A DNA stretch of 64,000 bases from Bigelowiella natans CCMP2755. Lineage: Eukaryota; Cercozoa; Chlorarachniophyceae. A model generated the notes under the pieces. That model did no database searches. It was given only the letters and a program-made list of their open reading frames with translations, and had not been told where the DNA came from. This document shows positions 26,181 to 39,410 of this stretch, piece after piece; position 1 is the stretch's first letter, and every line of letters begins with the position of its first letter. The position numbers and the translations under genes were made by a program. The stretch lies in contig ADNK01002286.1 of assembly GCA_000320545.1 (NCBI GenBank), positions 10,001-74,000 of the forward strand. The letters are read 5' to 3'.

Positions 26181-26885
26181 ATGATCAGTCTCACTGTCTC
26201 GCTCATATTTATCCTCGCCTCTCTCACCTTGGATGGGATGGCACTTATGTACAAGGACCCATTCTTGCTCGAAAGCTCAGTGATAAAAGACACAACCGTG
26301 AAAAGGTCATTCAGGAGAGTTGGAGATGTCTGCCTTGGCGATAAGATCATGAGCATGGAGGGATCGCTGACATCAATGGGGCCAGAGGGTATTTATCAAG
26401 AGTGCAAGCGAATTTGTAAAGATGAAACCAAATGCATCGGATTCAACGTGGGCTATGAACGCATGACTGGAGAAGATCCCAAGGCAGTCTGCCACAAATA
26501 TGAACTGCTCATCGGGGTAAGCGCAAAATGCTCATTCGTATTTTTACGGAAATTTTATGGGAAACGAATTCGATGTAGCAGAATTATCTAATGATGAGAA
26601 GTGGTATTTTTTGTAAACACCACGCTCCGAACAGAATCTCCTCATACAGTTTTCAACTTAAACTGGCTGTTGCCATCATGCAGACCAGCAAGTTCAAGGA
26701 TTCACATGATTTCCACGAAAAGACAAGCCTAACAACAGCCGGTAAATATGATGTTATCCACATATGAATGCACAATCTCGATCTGCCATTCCAAGGGTTC
26801 CTTTGTTGCAGGCAAACCTTCCGGACAGCTGGGTTGCTACATTGACACACGCAGACTCGCAAACAACCAAACGCTCTTCTTCTAG
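26181..26885 (+). CDS. Small secreted protein with PAN/Apple-like Cys pattern
   Basis: Three exons join in phase: 26181-26516, 26684-26741, 26812-26885, giving about 155 residues. The ATG at 26181 is chosen over the upstream in-frame codon because it starts a hydrophobic segment (MISLTVSLIFILASLTLDG) that reads as a signal peptide or anchor. The mature part has six cysteines, with YQECKRICKDETKCIGFNV resembling the conserved heart of PAN/Apple domains, which bind proteins or sugars outside the cell. The last exon ends after CYIDTRR. Family assignment is tentative because the domain is short. Unlike its neighbours its introns are short and repeat-free. Convergent with the flavoprotein gene. 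Confidence 0.7.
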
Positions 26886-27507
26886 GACCAACTTGCGCGC
26901 ATTTGTCTTCATCATGAACTAATTTCGACATTCTGTTGCGTCAATTTGTGCCGAACTTGCTACTACTAGATCTTGACATTGACAGGATTTGATCACAAAT
27001 CAAATTTCAATGTCAATGACCATCGACATCAAATTCCTGTGGATTTCTTTGTTGTAGCAGTTGCAGTTCATCGATCAAACGGATGTAAAGATGTTGCAAA
27101 GTTTCTTATGCACGTGCCCTGCTAGCTGTGTTCTTTCCTAAAGCAATAGCAATGCTTCATTTCAGATGCACATGAATCTAGTTGTGCCATGCAAGGATAT
27201 CTTGCTGTTGCAACGCGAAATTCGGATGATGCATGTCTTGCTACGCTAGCTTGCTTCGATCAGCGAGGCCGAGCCAACAAGCTGACAGCATTCCGCACTA
27301 CTTGGCGGATACCATCGCAACACTACATTACATATTCGCACATCGGCTATGCATTTTCCCGCCATGCATAGGCCTGGAAATGTATACATCACTGGTTAGT
27401 ATTACTAGAGAAGTATATCATCGCAGCTCTGTCATATGTCTAGATGTCTAATTCGCTACATATCAATCATGAATCTAAATATTATCCCTGCTCCTCAATG
27501 ATCCTTG
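26886..27507. other. Convergent intergenic island
   Basis: This 0.6 kb gap lies between two convergent stops. It is rich in CATG, TGCA and gctagc words and contains no microsatellite. Two short plus-strand open frames (27189-27371, 27233-27451) overlap in different frames and look like chance. Confidence 0.55.
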
Positions 27508-27783
27508 TCACGGTGCCGGCCCCATTGCGGTCTCTGCATTCATCCTACAGCACCAGCCACGCAAGAGCTATGTACTATGCCGCGTAAAGTGTTTTGGCTG
27601 TTATTCCTTCTTTTCCTCCTTTTTCTATCGACGCTGCTCTAAAGAAAACGCCCGTGCTTGCTTCCCGCTGTAATTTACACATATTTGCCAGAATGTGTGA
27701 CGCATAAGTTGTGATAAATGCAGTGTGTGGAGTAGATGCTTATGTGTATATGTTACTTTTATCATGTATTACGTGATCGCGCA

Positions 27784-27823
<40 letters not shown>

Positions 27824-28125
27824 ATAGTCGCTTACAAAGTGTTGCAACTAACGATGACCTGATTATGCCGAATACTACGCATTCAAGGAGTGAATTCCCT
27901 GCTTGTTAGGCGGAGACTCAACAAAATTCGTCATTGGAAAAAAGTGCTGTACAACTCAAAAAACAACTAGAGAACGGAGCACCTACAAGCCTATTTTCCC
28001 CGTGAATACCACCGACAATCTACTCAGTCAGGAGTTGCACACACAGAGAGAGACACATCGCACTCTAACACGCAAATAGACACACATCGCACTTTAACAC
28101 GCAAATAGTTATAATATATATAGGG

Positions 28126-28172
<47 letters not shown>

Positions 28173-28425
28173 TTAAAAGACAACCTCGTCATCATTTAAT
28201 TTTAATTTACCTCCCCTGCACCGTAGAGGCCCTTTATTGGATGGTCATTCTGAGAAGCAATCACCTCTCCCTGCGAGGGACAAAGTGTCAAAGAGTAGAA
28301 GCGAGAGGGAGGGGATGAGAACGATAGGTTTTTCCGTACATAAAGGTAGAAAAAAGAAAGGGACAGAGAGAATCAACGGATAAGAGGTGAGGGGCAAAAT
28401 AGGTAGGTTTTATCGTTAATTCTAC

Positions 28426-28471
<46 letters not shown>

Positions 28472-31400
28472 TTCTCTCACCCCGCCTCCTTCTTTTTTAG
28501 CTCTCATGACTTATGATCAAGACCTTGGTATTGAAAACGACGCCACCCATACAATAGTGGAGAGTCGGCGTGATCTAATTATGAACATCATGCCAACAGC
28601 AGGGAAGGGGACCGCAGTGAGAAGAAGGCTTTAAACGTACGTTTGAATGGACGCTGCAGAATATGCATATGCATGCAAACGAGATTTTAGTGTAATATGC
28701 TCCTTTGTTTTTCAAGACTACACCCAAGCAGTCCAGCACTTTCCCAGAGATGTCTATGGGAGGGGTAAGTCAGTCGGTGAGGTTGTTACAGACTAACGGC
28801 TATCGGCGGGAACATGCAAAAACGAAGGATAGCGGATGGGAATCAAGTAAAAAAATAAATGCAAATGCTTCTGCTCCTTTCAGAATGGGTGAAGTGTTTG
28901 CCAGGAGAGAAATTAACGCATTTATACTTATCGTTCACGATAGCATCTTCAGCCTACGATGATGTGTATTCTTGTGAAGGTGTCGGTGCACGTGCGTACA
29001 TAAGAATCAGCTTCTGGAAAGTAATCCTTTCCAAACTCATCAGTCCTTGCCTGCCCCCCCCCTCCCTCCTTCTCTTTCTTCATCACGTCTCGTGTAGACC
29101 CGAACGCGGCGTACGTCATCAATTCTCGTCTCAGCGTTTTTATCGGGATTTTAAGGCTCGCACTTGCCTCTTTGAAAGGTGAAACAGGTCCTCACACACG
29201 CAAACACCCGCTTTTTGCATGCACACACAACGCTCAATCCCATTACTACGTACAGGGCATCGAAACAGGAGGTTGCAGGAGAGGCGAAGAGGATAAATTG
29301 TCTCTTTTGCGGCTATGCGTCATTATTCAGAGGAAGGAATGTGTGGTAAAAGGAAGTACATGCATGCATTCCATCATTATTTGTTGCGTGGACTTTCATA
29401 TGGATATGCATCGTCGCATGTATAGCAGTCGTCACCGTCAAGATTATTATGTGCTTGCATTAGCCCTATCTGTGTAAACAGATAAAACGACCGTCGCTTC
29501 ATGTTCTCCAGTACTCGCCAAAATACTCACATGCAGCCTTCCCCCTCCCCCTTCCCTCCTTCCGCCCTTTCAAAATGGCACTTTCCATCACGGCGCAAGA
29601 GGAAGGGACAATATGTACGCGTGGATCTACTAGCATGTTTGACAATGGCGCTGGAAACTACCTTTTGATAAAACCTCGCTGCTGTAAGGCCGAAGGCTTC
29701 GATGACTTTCTCCGAGAGAATCATTGCGACCACCTACGTGTCGTGTTTTTATTGTTGTTGTTGCTGCTGCTGTGTGTGCATAAGTAGCGGGAGGGTGTGA
29801 AGGCTGTGCGCTTCGCGACAAAACACTTGATATGCTCCTTATCATCATCGTTCTCATCACAATTGAGGCCCCATCAGACCGTAATCCGTCTTTTTTTCTT
29901 GTCCCCATCGTCCTTCATTCATAAACAACAGTAGACGAGTAATGACAATGAGAGAGACTTACATTGAGTCTGTGGAAGAGAAAGCTGATGATACAGAAAT
30001 ATTTGTAACAAATGTCGTGATTTGCCATTAGCGCATAATATTCCAACATGTCCCCACTACTACTGCTATCAGGTTCACTTGGGATTTTTCTCCATTTCTG
30101 CCCTTTGTCACCAGCTCTTCCTCCCCTTTACGCTCGGTGCTGTCGCAGACGTCTTTAGTGCTAGAAGAAGGATTGTGCTTCTGAAAATAGGGAGAGGGAA
30201 AGGGGGGCAACGACTGATGAGCCTTCATGGTGCGCGTCCTTCAAGAATGCCATAACGTAATATATGAACTTCTTCTTCTTCTTCTTCTTCTACTTCTTCT
30301 TTCGTCCCCATCACCTTATCCCACTCCTCGAGTGGAAGGCCGTTCTCAAATATTGCTTCTGACAGTAGATCTCTAAGGAGCGGGGGGGGGGAAGGGAGGG
30401 CCATCGGTAAAAAACGGTGATGACGGCGCATGTAAATCCACATACAACACGCTTGTATTGTCGCATGGTATCAAATGCTATCACCTGGGCAGCAGCTCAT
30501 TGGCGAATCGCTTGCCTGCGACAACACATATCGGCTACACACATCACCAATTGACCAGCACACATGCACACAACGTTCGCCGCCAATGCACCTGTCCTCG
30601 GTGATATCAGCAGCCCCCCACAAGCTCTGAGTGCCTTGTAAAATTGAGCACGGAGACGACGAAGCGGCAATCAATGAATCAACAGTAGGTCACAAGTGTT
30701 TCTCTTTCACTATGGCTGTTAGAAACCGATGCCGTTTGATTATTTTCTTTTTCAGTAATATTAGATTAGGTCTCAACCTCCGGAGCAAGAACACGGACTT
30801 GTTGCTCGGATTAGATGGGTTGAGAAACCCAGTAGGATGGACCTTTTAACATCAGTTATGCTTGTTTGGTATGTGACTTAAGGGGGGGGGGGGGGGGGGA
30901 GGACTTTCAAGAGAACAACAGTACTATGAAGACCAGGATGATCATAACGACAGTTGACTATATACTTACATTTGTGTGTACGCTGTGTTGCGACATGTTT
31001 ATTTGGTGTGTTCTTATTTGTGCTCGTGAAGCTCAACGAGGCGTGAGCAATACACCTGCACGTGCATGAGATCTCGAGTTTTGGCCCCGACTTTCTCGGC
31101 AATCCGTAAACCGTCACCTGTAATAGCATAGCTGTTTTGCTTGTGATTCTGCATACAGGAGGAGGGACTAAAGAGAGCTGGAAACAGAGCAAAGAATCTA
31201 GAACATTTTCACGCAAAACAGCCATTATAAAGGTAGGCGTTGTCACCTGTTGCCCATGGCCCGTTTGTCGTAGGAAGCTCTGATGATAGCGATGGTGATG
31301 ATGATGATGATGATGATAACGATTGATCGAATATGAGCATAATGTATCACATCTTGGGTGAACGGCGGGGTTGCATGGCATGTGTTGGAAAGGGTGGGAA

Positions 31401-32329
31401 TCACCACGATAAGTTCTGTCACTTATCAATCGTTTCGGACAACCAATCGGTGCTTTCTTAATAACTACTCTTTGAGGGTGGGAAGTAGCACATGTATACG
31501 TGTGTGGCAGCACGTGTCCAATTTCCTTTCCCTTTTGGCCCTACACCCATTCCCAAGCAAATACATGTATAATATATGTGTATATTAGGGTTAGTATTCA
31601 TATCACCGGCTAGATTCGGCGCGTACTTCTTCAACAGCTCAACACTCGCAGCAAATCCTGAATACCCAGTTAGCGACAACGCCGATATGCGACGAATTAA
31701 AGATGTCGTGACCATCGTGTTTCAGGCAGTGAATAGGTGTGCGAGGAGTGGATGAAACGCGGGTACAATGTAACGCAGATACGGACAGAAGATTCTGCTA
31801 GTTTGCAAGAAGACCCACCCCCACTCGCCAGCACTATGGAATCGGAGTATAGCTCTTCATCTTCTATGTTGGGGGAGGGAGGGAGGGAGAGAGAAATCGC
31901 TTTTAATACAAAATACACAAATATTACTACATGTTCGTACATCTCCTTCCAATAGGCCCAGCGACGGCTAGTTATCTTTTTCCTGTCTTTCTCTCTCTAT
32001 GACTCTCCATATCTCCTTCTCGTATTCTGCTAGTTAAACCTACGTCTACTACCTGCTAACACAGACTCGCTGCCTACACGACGGTACCTCACACCCTTCA
32101 CCGTGTTGCTCTGGCAAAGGAAGTGTATGTGTGCTTATTTGTATGATTTGTGAGCTGAAGTTAAATTGTAGCTGCTAACTCTGCTATTGTTACTACTACC
32201 TTCTCGTCCATAATGATCCCTGTGCATTCGATGCCCTTCAAGACTCTTTCCGCGCCAAAACACACATACATGAGATACCAATACATGCTAATATGAAATG
32301 AGAAACTGCAGTGCCAAAATGGGCAGAGG

Positions 32330-32360
<31 letters not shown>

Positions 32361-32676
32361 TTTCGCACAACCCTCACCACCTTCTCAATAGAATAACAAT
32401 CGCATTGACAAGGCTGATATTTCCGTCAACCAACCCCCGATAAACCGTGATAATTACGATGATAACCATGTTGTGAATTACACTCATCCCTTCCTTAATA
32501 TAATCTTTATCCCTCATAATCTTCGCTGGTAGTGATCGATCTCTATGCTGCTACTTACCGTATATTCGGTTTTGATAAAGCTTCCTTCGTCAGGGCAGCG
32601 ATTAGTGTCCATCTGTGGTTCATGGTGTTATTGTTAGAGGGGGGGGGGGGGGAGGGGGGTATGATGGGTCGGTTTT

Positions 32677-32707
<31 letters not shown>

Positions 32708-32853
32708 CTTGGCTACCCAACTGGCCTTGGCCGTCCATCATCTCCTGAAGTGTGTTGAAATACTATTTATAGATGATCAACAAAATATCCAACACCTCCC
32801 TCCTTTTTCCCCTCCTCCTCCTTATATACTTATATATGCTCTCCTCACTCACG

Positions 32854-32894
<41 letters not shown>

Positions 32895-33320
32895 GTCGTA
32901 TATCTTCACTATATTGCTGCATACATAAAATGGTCCTACATCGTCCACCGATTGCGGCGTAAGGTGTGTGTGAGTACTACCGGGAGAAAATCGTAACGTG
33001 CGTGGAACGGAGTGTCTGATGACAAAAAGCAACAATATAAAATATGGTAGTCAATTATCAGACATAATCGCCTTAATAGTGTCGTAGCTCAGAGCCACCT
33101 CGTTTACTACACCAATATCATCTGTCCCATCGAATGTGCGGATGTTCATTTATGTACAGATATATCCTTGTATAGTATGCTTGCATAGTTGTCATTTCTT
33201 ATCATCATCGTTATTATCAAGCTAACCCTCCTCCCCTCACACAGTTGGTGAGACCCTCTCCTCCCACCTATGCGGGGGGGGGCAGAATAAAAGCAATAAT
33301 AGCAAAAAGAAAGACATTGA

Positions 33321-33365
<45 letters not shown>

Positions 33366-34829
33366 CTTAGATCTATTTTATAATTTATAATTAAATGTGT
33401 ACATTACAATTTACTCTTCAACTAATTCGTATCCTTCGTTTGCAGTAGGCATAGAAATGTTCTCTAAACTTCCTTCTCGGCTCCTCACTACACACATGTG
33501 ATGATAGTAGTGAAGGATGATGAAAGCATACTCGATCATTGAGCCAACTGAGTGCTTCTCTGGACTGATAACAATAGAGCACAGTTTATTATCATCGTCG
33601 TCCGTATCAATCAATGAAGCTTTTGTCAGCAGCGTAGAAATAATAAGGTCTTTACAGGAGGGGGAGACGGCAACATAACCGGCGATGAGCTTGAAGGCTG
33701 CATCATGATGTAATTATGGCGTCCATATGTCGTGTGTGTATATGTGTATACATATTTGTGCATATGTTCGGTTGTAATTTTTACCTTGCTAGCCATCAAA
33801 GTTGCCAGCTCCAAGTTCCCGGAATTATGGCCTTAAAATATCACATTCCGACCCTCAACTTTTTAATTCTATCTGCTTCATGCGAACCGAGACCTGCTTT
33901 GATTGTGTCCTCGACAAACCGACTAGGGCGTTGTAGGATTGATGAATCATTTTTTATAAGGCAATCAAGGCGGTAAACATCCGGTTTGAGATCAATTACA
34001 GATGAATTTCCGCGTTTACTCATGAACATATATGCGTGTGGTGATATCATACTTACTTGATGCTGTCTCTTGCTCCAATATTCACCGAGTTGATACCGGA
34101 TGTGGCCTGATTACGGTTGGTGCTATGTCATTGGTCTACGATAAAGGGTACATGCAGCTTGCAGCAGTCCCACCGTCTACTACCTTTGCGGAGTTCCCTC
34201 CCAATTTGTTATTTTTTTCCAATACGACGACTTGAACGGTGGGGTCTTGGGCCTTGTCAATGGAGAAAGGATCAGAATAATCGCACATAGGAAAGAGTAG
34301 CTACGAGGATGCTGTGCGACCCAAGTTGCGAACGTTTAAAGAGCTGTTTGCTCCTTGCACGCGTGCACTTAGAGAATACAATTGATAGATGATGCATGCC
34401 CCATGTCTGACCTCAGCATCTGAGATAGCAGCCGAGAGACCTGCCAGACCTAATATATATAATCAGTAGCGAGTTGGTTGAAGGCAAATATTATATATAT
34501 GTTAGAATTACCCGAGCCGATAACTACGACAGTTGGCTGTCTTGATGTCTGAATTAGGAAGAATTCGTCAGTTTACAGAGATACGCTGCAGCAGGTCATC
34601 AATCTTAGCATGGTGTTTATTCTTCCTTTGTGCCTATACATAATGCAGATCTCACCGTCTGTGTTGCTGTTCGAAGAGCATTTCCAACTAAAGCTCCTGG
34701 TCACGTAAAAGAAAGGGGATTAGGGAGGGTGCTGCTGGATATCTGTGACTAGTTTAGAACAGATTTACCTCGGAGATTATGTCCCATTGTGAGAATCGAC
34801 AGAAGCCTTGACAAATGAACATTGAGCAT
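27508..34829 (-). CDS. Soluble FAD fumarate reductase-like flavoprotein
   Basis: This belongs to the NADH-dependent or soluble fumarate reductase flavoprotein group (yeast OSM1/FRD1, kinetoplastid FRD). Exons downwards: 34769-34829, 34656-34696, 34512-34548, 34412-34449 (with the previous: VVVIGSGLAGLSAA, the FAD fold), 34184-34252 (VVVLEKNNKLGGNSAK), 34057-34106 (ATSGIN), 33853-33922, 33785-33808, then a gap, 32559-32612, 32381-32413, 32200-32245, 32088-32110, a gap, 31819-31863 (SIVLASG), 31607-31657, 31247-31279 (PTTNGPWATG), 31056-31117 (GDGLRIAEKVGA), 30778-30842 (VHPTGFLNP), 30592-30626, 30485-30515 (KRFANELL), 30315-30372, 29662-29733, 29436-29469, 29100-29169, 29000-29045 (FGKDYFP), 28724-28753, 28524-28574 (LHYCMGG), 28211-28270 (KGLYGAGE), 27983-28019, 27859-27898 (GNSLLECVVFG), 27508-27544. 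Active-site motifs HPTG and HYxMGG are intact. The GGHS/RTHR exon region (32613-33784) is unresolved. Confidence 0.9.
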
Positions 34830-34982
34830 TGAAGTACGCCTACGAGTTGTTAGAGAAACTACATGCGCAAGCACCTCGTGGGATGCAAGCAAAGAGAGGT
34901 TAACGACTAAAAGGCTGGATGAACCTTTGGGCACGATAGATTCTTCTAGTTCGTCTCCTTGTTCGAGTAGCGGGACAGTGAT
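34830..34982. promoter_or_regulatory. Putative short divergent promoter
   Basis: The first in-frame ATG of the minus-strand flavoprotein (34829) and the candidate ATG of the plus-strand kinase gene (34983) are about 150 bp apart. If the kinase start is right, both promoters share this stretch and overlapping 5' UTRs. The kinase start is the uncertain element: its first firmly spliced exon begins at 35811. Confidence 0.35.
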
Positions 34983-37900
34983 ATGGGAGCAAAGGGGCGG
35001 CCAGCAGATGAGTTTGGCGCAGCCGACGAGAAGCCATCTGGAGGAATCTTGAGATGCCGTCGAATTAACAGCGATGACTCCGATTCTTGGTGTCTCGCTA
35101 GGGATATCGACTGGGTTTCAAGACCATTGAATAAAAGCACAGCAAGCAATTGGATTTCAAGCTGCTCCTGACTCTGTGGAAGTGTGCCAAAAATAGGCCG
35201 TTGTTCCGTTAAGACAGCCTGAGCAGGTTGCTTCTGGGACGACTCTGTCTCCGCACTGTGAAGCTGAGAAGTACCCTCATTCTTGTGCGATGTATTTCGA
35301 CAGGTGACTGACATCTACGACATGCTCATGCTCCTGTCTCACAAAAAAGTGAGAGCTTTTTTGTAAGGAAAGAAAGGCTGCAAGCACCTCAAAAGTTGTT
35401 CAGATCTCAAAGTAAAAAACGCAGGCCAATCCTTTACGCAATCACTTCGATACAAGTTGTAGAAAAAAATATGTGCGATTCGACGGTGACAGGAAGAGTT
35501 TAATGTGCTCTCGGAAGTTCGTGCATCGAGACATGAACGATTTCTTGCCGCAGGTGTTGAAACTCAAATGGGAAGGCCTTCCAAAGCTAATGTCATTAAT
35601 TCTCTTGTGATAATTCCCTACGACATCGTAATAATATTGTCGTAGTAGATGAACTAACAAGACCCTCCAAGCTCGCTCGCGCCCAGCCCGAAGCGAATCG
35701 GCATGAGAAAAAGGGGGGGAGGTAGAGAATGCCTCGATGAAAACAACAGTTATAATTCGGCTAGAAGCGAGGTGTGATATAGAGATATTATGTGTTGGTA
35801 TGTCATTCAGGTAAAAGCGCCTCGAAAGCGGCACCGGCGAGTCGTACTAGAACCTCAAGAAACTCTGGTCTAAGAATCTCCTTGATTCATTGTTTTCAGT
35901 TCCATCCAGCTGACATGACAAAATTGTTTTTCTGACGTGAAAAAGGGACACAACGACAACGAGGAAAAGGGAAAGGAGGAGAAGCAACATCTAGTAAACA
36001 ACGCCTTCGTCGCTCCAAGCGGGAAAGATCTTCCAGAGGTATTAGAAATGATAAATGCGGTATATTATTCTTCGGAATCATTAGATATCAACCTGATGTT
36101 TTAGGATCTGATGAGACCGCTATCTACGAAGAAACCCTGGTGAGCTTTGATGTCACTTTTTAGCGTCCCATCTTCTGTAATTGTAAACTACATCTTACTC
36201 GACTCCCTCTACCTCATCCGTAATTATTTCAGGAGCTACCAAAGGGATTGGATTGCGAGACAGATATCCATGCTTCATGGTTCTGGCAGAATGATATCGG
36301 TCGCATTATACAAAGCACCATACACAGAATTAATGCTGAAGAAGAAAGGAAATTGTATCCAAAGCTCGACTGCGGAGAGGAATTAGATCGGGGATTGTCT
36401 GCTCGTTCTTCTATGAAATTCCGGCGTTTTTTGTTTTCAATCAATATGTACCTCATAATACTCCCAAACTTGTAAATGATTTTCTCCCGCGTGATTTTCT
36501 CCTGTGCTCTTCTTCTTTGTTATAGGAGTATGGAATGTGTACGATGAGATGCAGACTGCAGTTTTGGAAGAGGTCTGGCCACTCACCGCACACACACACG
36601 CACATGCACATGCGTCGTATTGTGTGTGTGTGTATATGTGTGTGTGTGTATCATGAATGCCAATACCATTCAGAGAAGAACTATGACATGACAATATTTC
36701 TAATGATATTCGTTATGCTACGTTTGGTCTGATGATACGATGGATTTCAAGGCCTGGGAAGATAAAAAAGGCGAGTGTCAGATCGGGGTAATATCACCTA
36801 CCAAAAAGAACGCGTCTGCCTTCATGATTAGCATATTGACGGGCAAAAGCGTTATGCTGTTCTTGCTCTTTTTTCACTCAGATCGGAGGGATGCGTTACA
36901 CTGTTGACTTTAAGGATATGGAGCAGATCAACCCAATGACAAGTATATTAATATACACTTTTGCGACTTTCAAGGAAGAGTATATCAAGATATTTTTCTC
37001 ATTGAGGAATTACAATCCCAGTTGCAAGAGAGTCTGAAGATGCTCACATTGTGTGAAATAGGATGGTTTTTAACGATGGTGGTTCTGATGATTGATGATC
37101 GATGATTCTATGCTATGTAGAGACTCGAAGGCGGGTGAAACGACAAAACGAAATGAGTGATGGCGCAAATGCAAAGATGGGATGGGGTAGCAAGTGATTT
37201 TGGTTTATGTCTAATGATGATATCTAAGAGTGGCTATTTGCTGCTATGTATCATCAAAGACGGGCTGACAAAAAATAAAAAGCGAAAACGACGCAAATTG
37301 GAGCTTCCAGGGACCCTTAAAGCTCGCTTGAAGTAAGATGAGATGAGTGATGATGATGATGATGATGATGACGACGACAACTCAGAAGATGATGCTTGAA
37401 GAAAAATACGAATAGGTATTTTTCCAACAACTTCAATTCGCTCATGATGTTCTTTTGTACTTCAGAAAGCTGTCGAAGTGGGCAATCTCTCGCCAAAACC
37501 TAACCATCCATAAGGTAGCAGCAGTTTGTTCCAATCGCAAATGCGAGTGTAAAGCGCATCGAGAGTAGTGCGTCAGCATATGTGAGAGGTCATCATGCGT
37601 GCTGTCCATGATAGATTTAGGCCAACATAGTCAACATCATATATATATTTTAACGTTCTGATAAACACGGTAGCGTATTGGGCAAGGGGCGTTCGGTGAG
37701 GTCTTTCTAGCAGAATGGAAGGTGCGGTGACATCTCCTGTGAGTTGCTACAGTTCAATTGTACGACTAATTGATGACGTAAGCAGTGTTCAGTTATCAAT
37801 ATGACGCCATCGTAACATGAAGGGTGAGCTCCTCTTTGTCATCATAACAAGGATACGACAACACACAGGGAAATGGCCTCGTAGCCTTAAAAACACTCCG

Positions 37901-38253
37901 GAATACTGACAAAGTAGCGCTGAACGCGTACGTAAAGGTTGGCCTTGCTGCGACACGCACGTCATCTATGCTATCATTCCTGCTCGTTTCGCGAGTCGTC
38001 ATGGCTATTATTCATAACCAATTACGTGCATTGTGTGTGTGCTTGTGTGTGTGTGTGTGTGGGTGTGTGTTGGTGTGTATATATGTGTGTACGCCACCAC
38101 CACCACCACCACCACCACCATCACCATTCCTCAATCCATACAGGAAGCACAGCTAATAACGGCACTCAAACACCGCAACATCGTTGAGGGTAAAAGAATG
38201 CCCCCTCTTTGGCAGTTTAGCCCCTTCCTACCGATACTGAAAGAGAAAGGGGA

Positions 38254-38296
<43 letters not shown>

Positions 38297-38690
38297 CACT
38301 TATCTGAAACGATAATATAGAATCATCGTCTCTCCCTCCTCCTCCTCCTTGTCTAGTTGTTGTTGCTGCTGCTAATCTGGATTGTTGTGTTTGCCATAGT
38401 GAAAGGCCTTACGACACTGGAGGCGCCATTGGGATTTGTCTTCGAGTACGCACCAGATAGCCTCGGTACCCCCCCCTTTAAATATGTATCTCTCAGTCAA
38501 TAAAGTAGTAGTGGCTATACCATAGTGCATTTTGTGATACTGGCTTGATTTGTTTGTAATTCACTACTATCGACTGCTGTGAAGCTGCACGAATACGACA
38601 AGGAAATAGCCTTACAATTGTGGTATGTTGAGCGAGCAATAGTAACCTAATACTGAGGATGCACCGCATTGGTTTTCAACACATGATAAT

Positions 38691-38724
<34 letters not shown>

Positions 38725-38851
38725 GCTACACCATCGTCACTCCACGATAGAAGATAGAAACTCATTGGAACTACATGCATGTGGTTGTGGTTCCTTGTGA
38801 TGATGCAGGATGTCTTAAGAGTAGCGCGAGATGTCGCTGAAGGGTAGAGCA

Positions 38852-38893
<42 letters not shown>

Positions 38894-39369
38894 CAATGCA
38901 CACGCATCTTGCGCACAATAAATACCAGCAGTAAACAAAAGCACATAGGTATATCTTCTGCTGCTACTGCCGCTGCTGTTGGTGATGATGTGTGTTACGT
39001 TCTTGCAGACTCCTCTACCTTCATACCCGAACTCCCCCAATTATGCATCGTGATCTCAAGTAAGGAGAAGAAGACACGCATCCTTTTCATCCCGCATAAT
39101 GCCCCATTTCGAATCCCCATCCTCCGCAATTTGAGATGTGACAGAGTGTGCATGTATGTGTGTATATATTATGTGTAATATGCATAATCCCTCCGATTAT
39201 GTATGTGCTGTTGATAGGCCAGAGAACATATTAATCAGCACTAAAGGCCATGCAATGCTGTGCGATTTCGGGATCTCCCGGGAGCAAAAGTGAGTACACA
39301 TGTTATATACATCTAAAGAAGTAAATGAATGGTGTGTGTGTGTGTGTGTGTGTGTGTGCATATACACAC

Positions 39370-39410
<41 letters not shown>

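Noticed and set aside
27485-27544. Minus-strand frame reading RNGAGTVTRIIEEQG, like the C-terminus of EF-Tu.
   Set aside because: The incoming splice phase of the flavoprotein gene selects another frame ending in a stop at 27508, and no other EF-Tu sequence is nearby; chance resemblance.
34946-35314. 122-codon minus-strand ORF beginning with ATG.
   Set aside because: Overlaps the candidate first exon of the kinase gene, is Gln/Ser-rich, and has no splice link to the flavoprotein start.
35442-35834. 130-codon minus-strand ORF and a competing plus-strand exon-like stretch at 35470-35553.
   Set aside because: They overlap on opposite strands, neither joins in phase to the firm exons, and no family is recognised.
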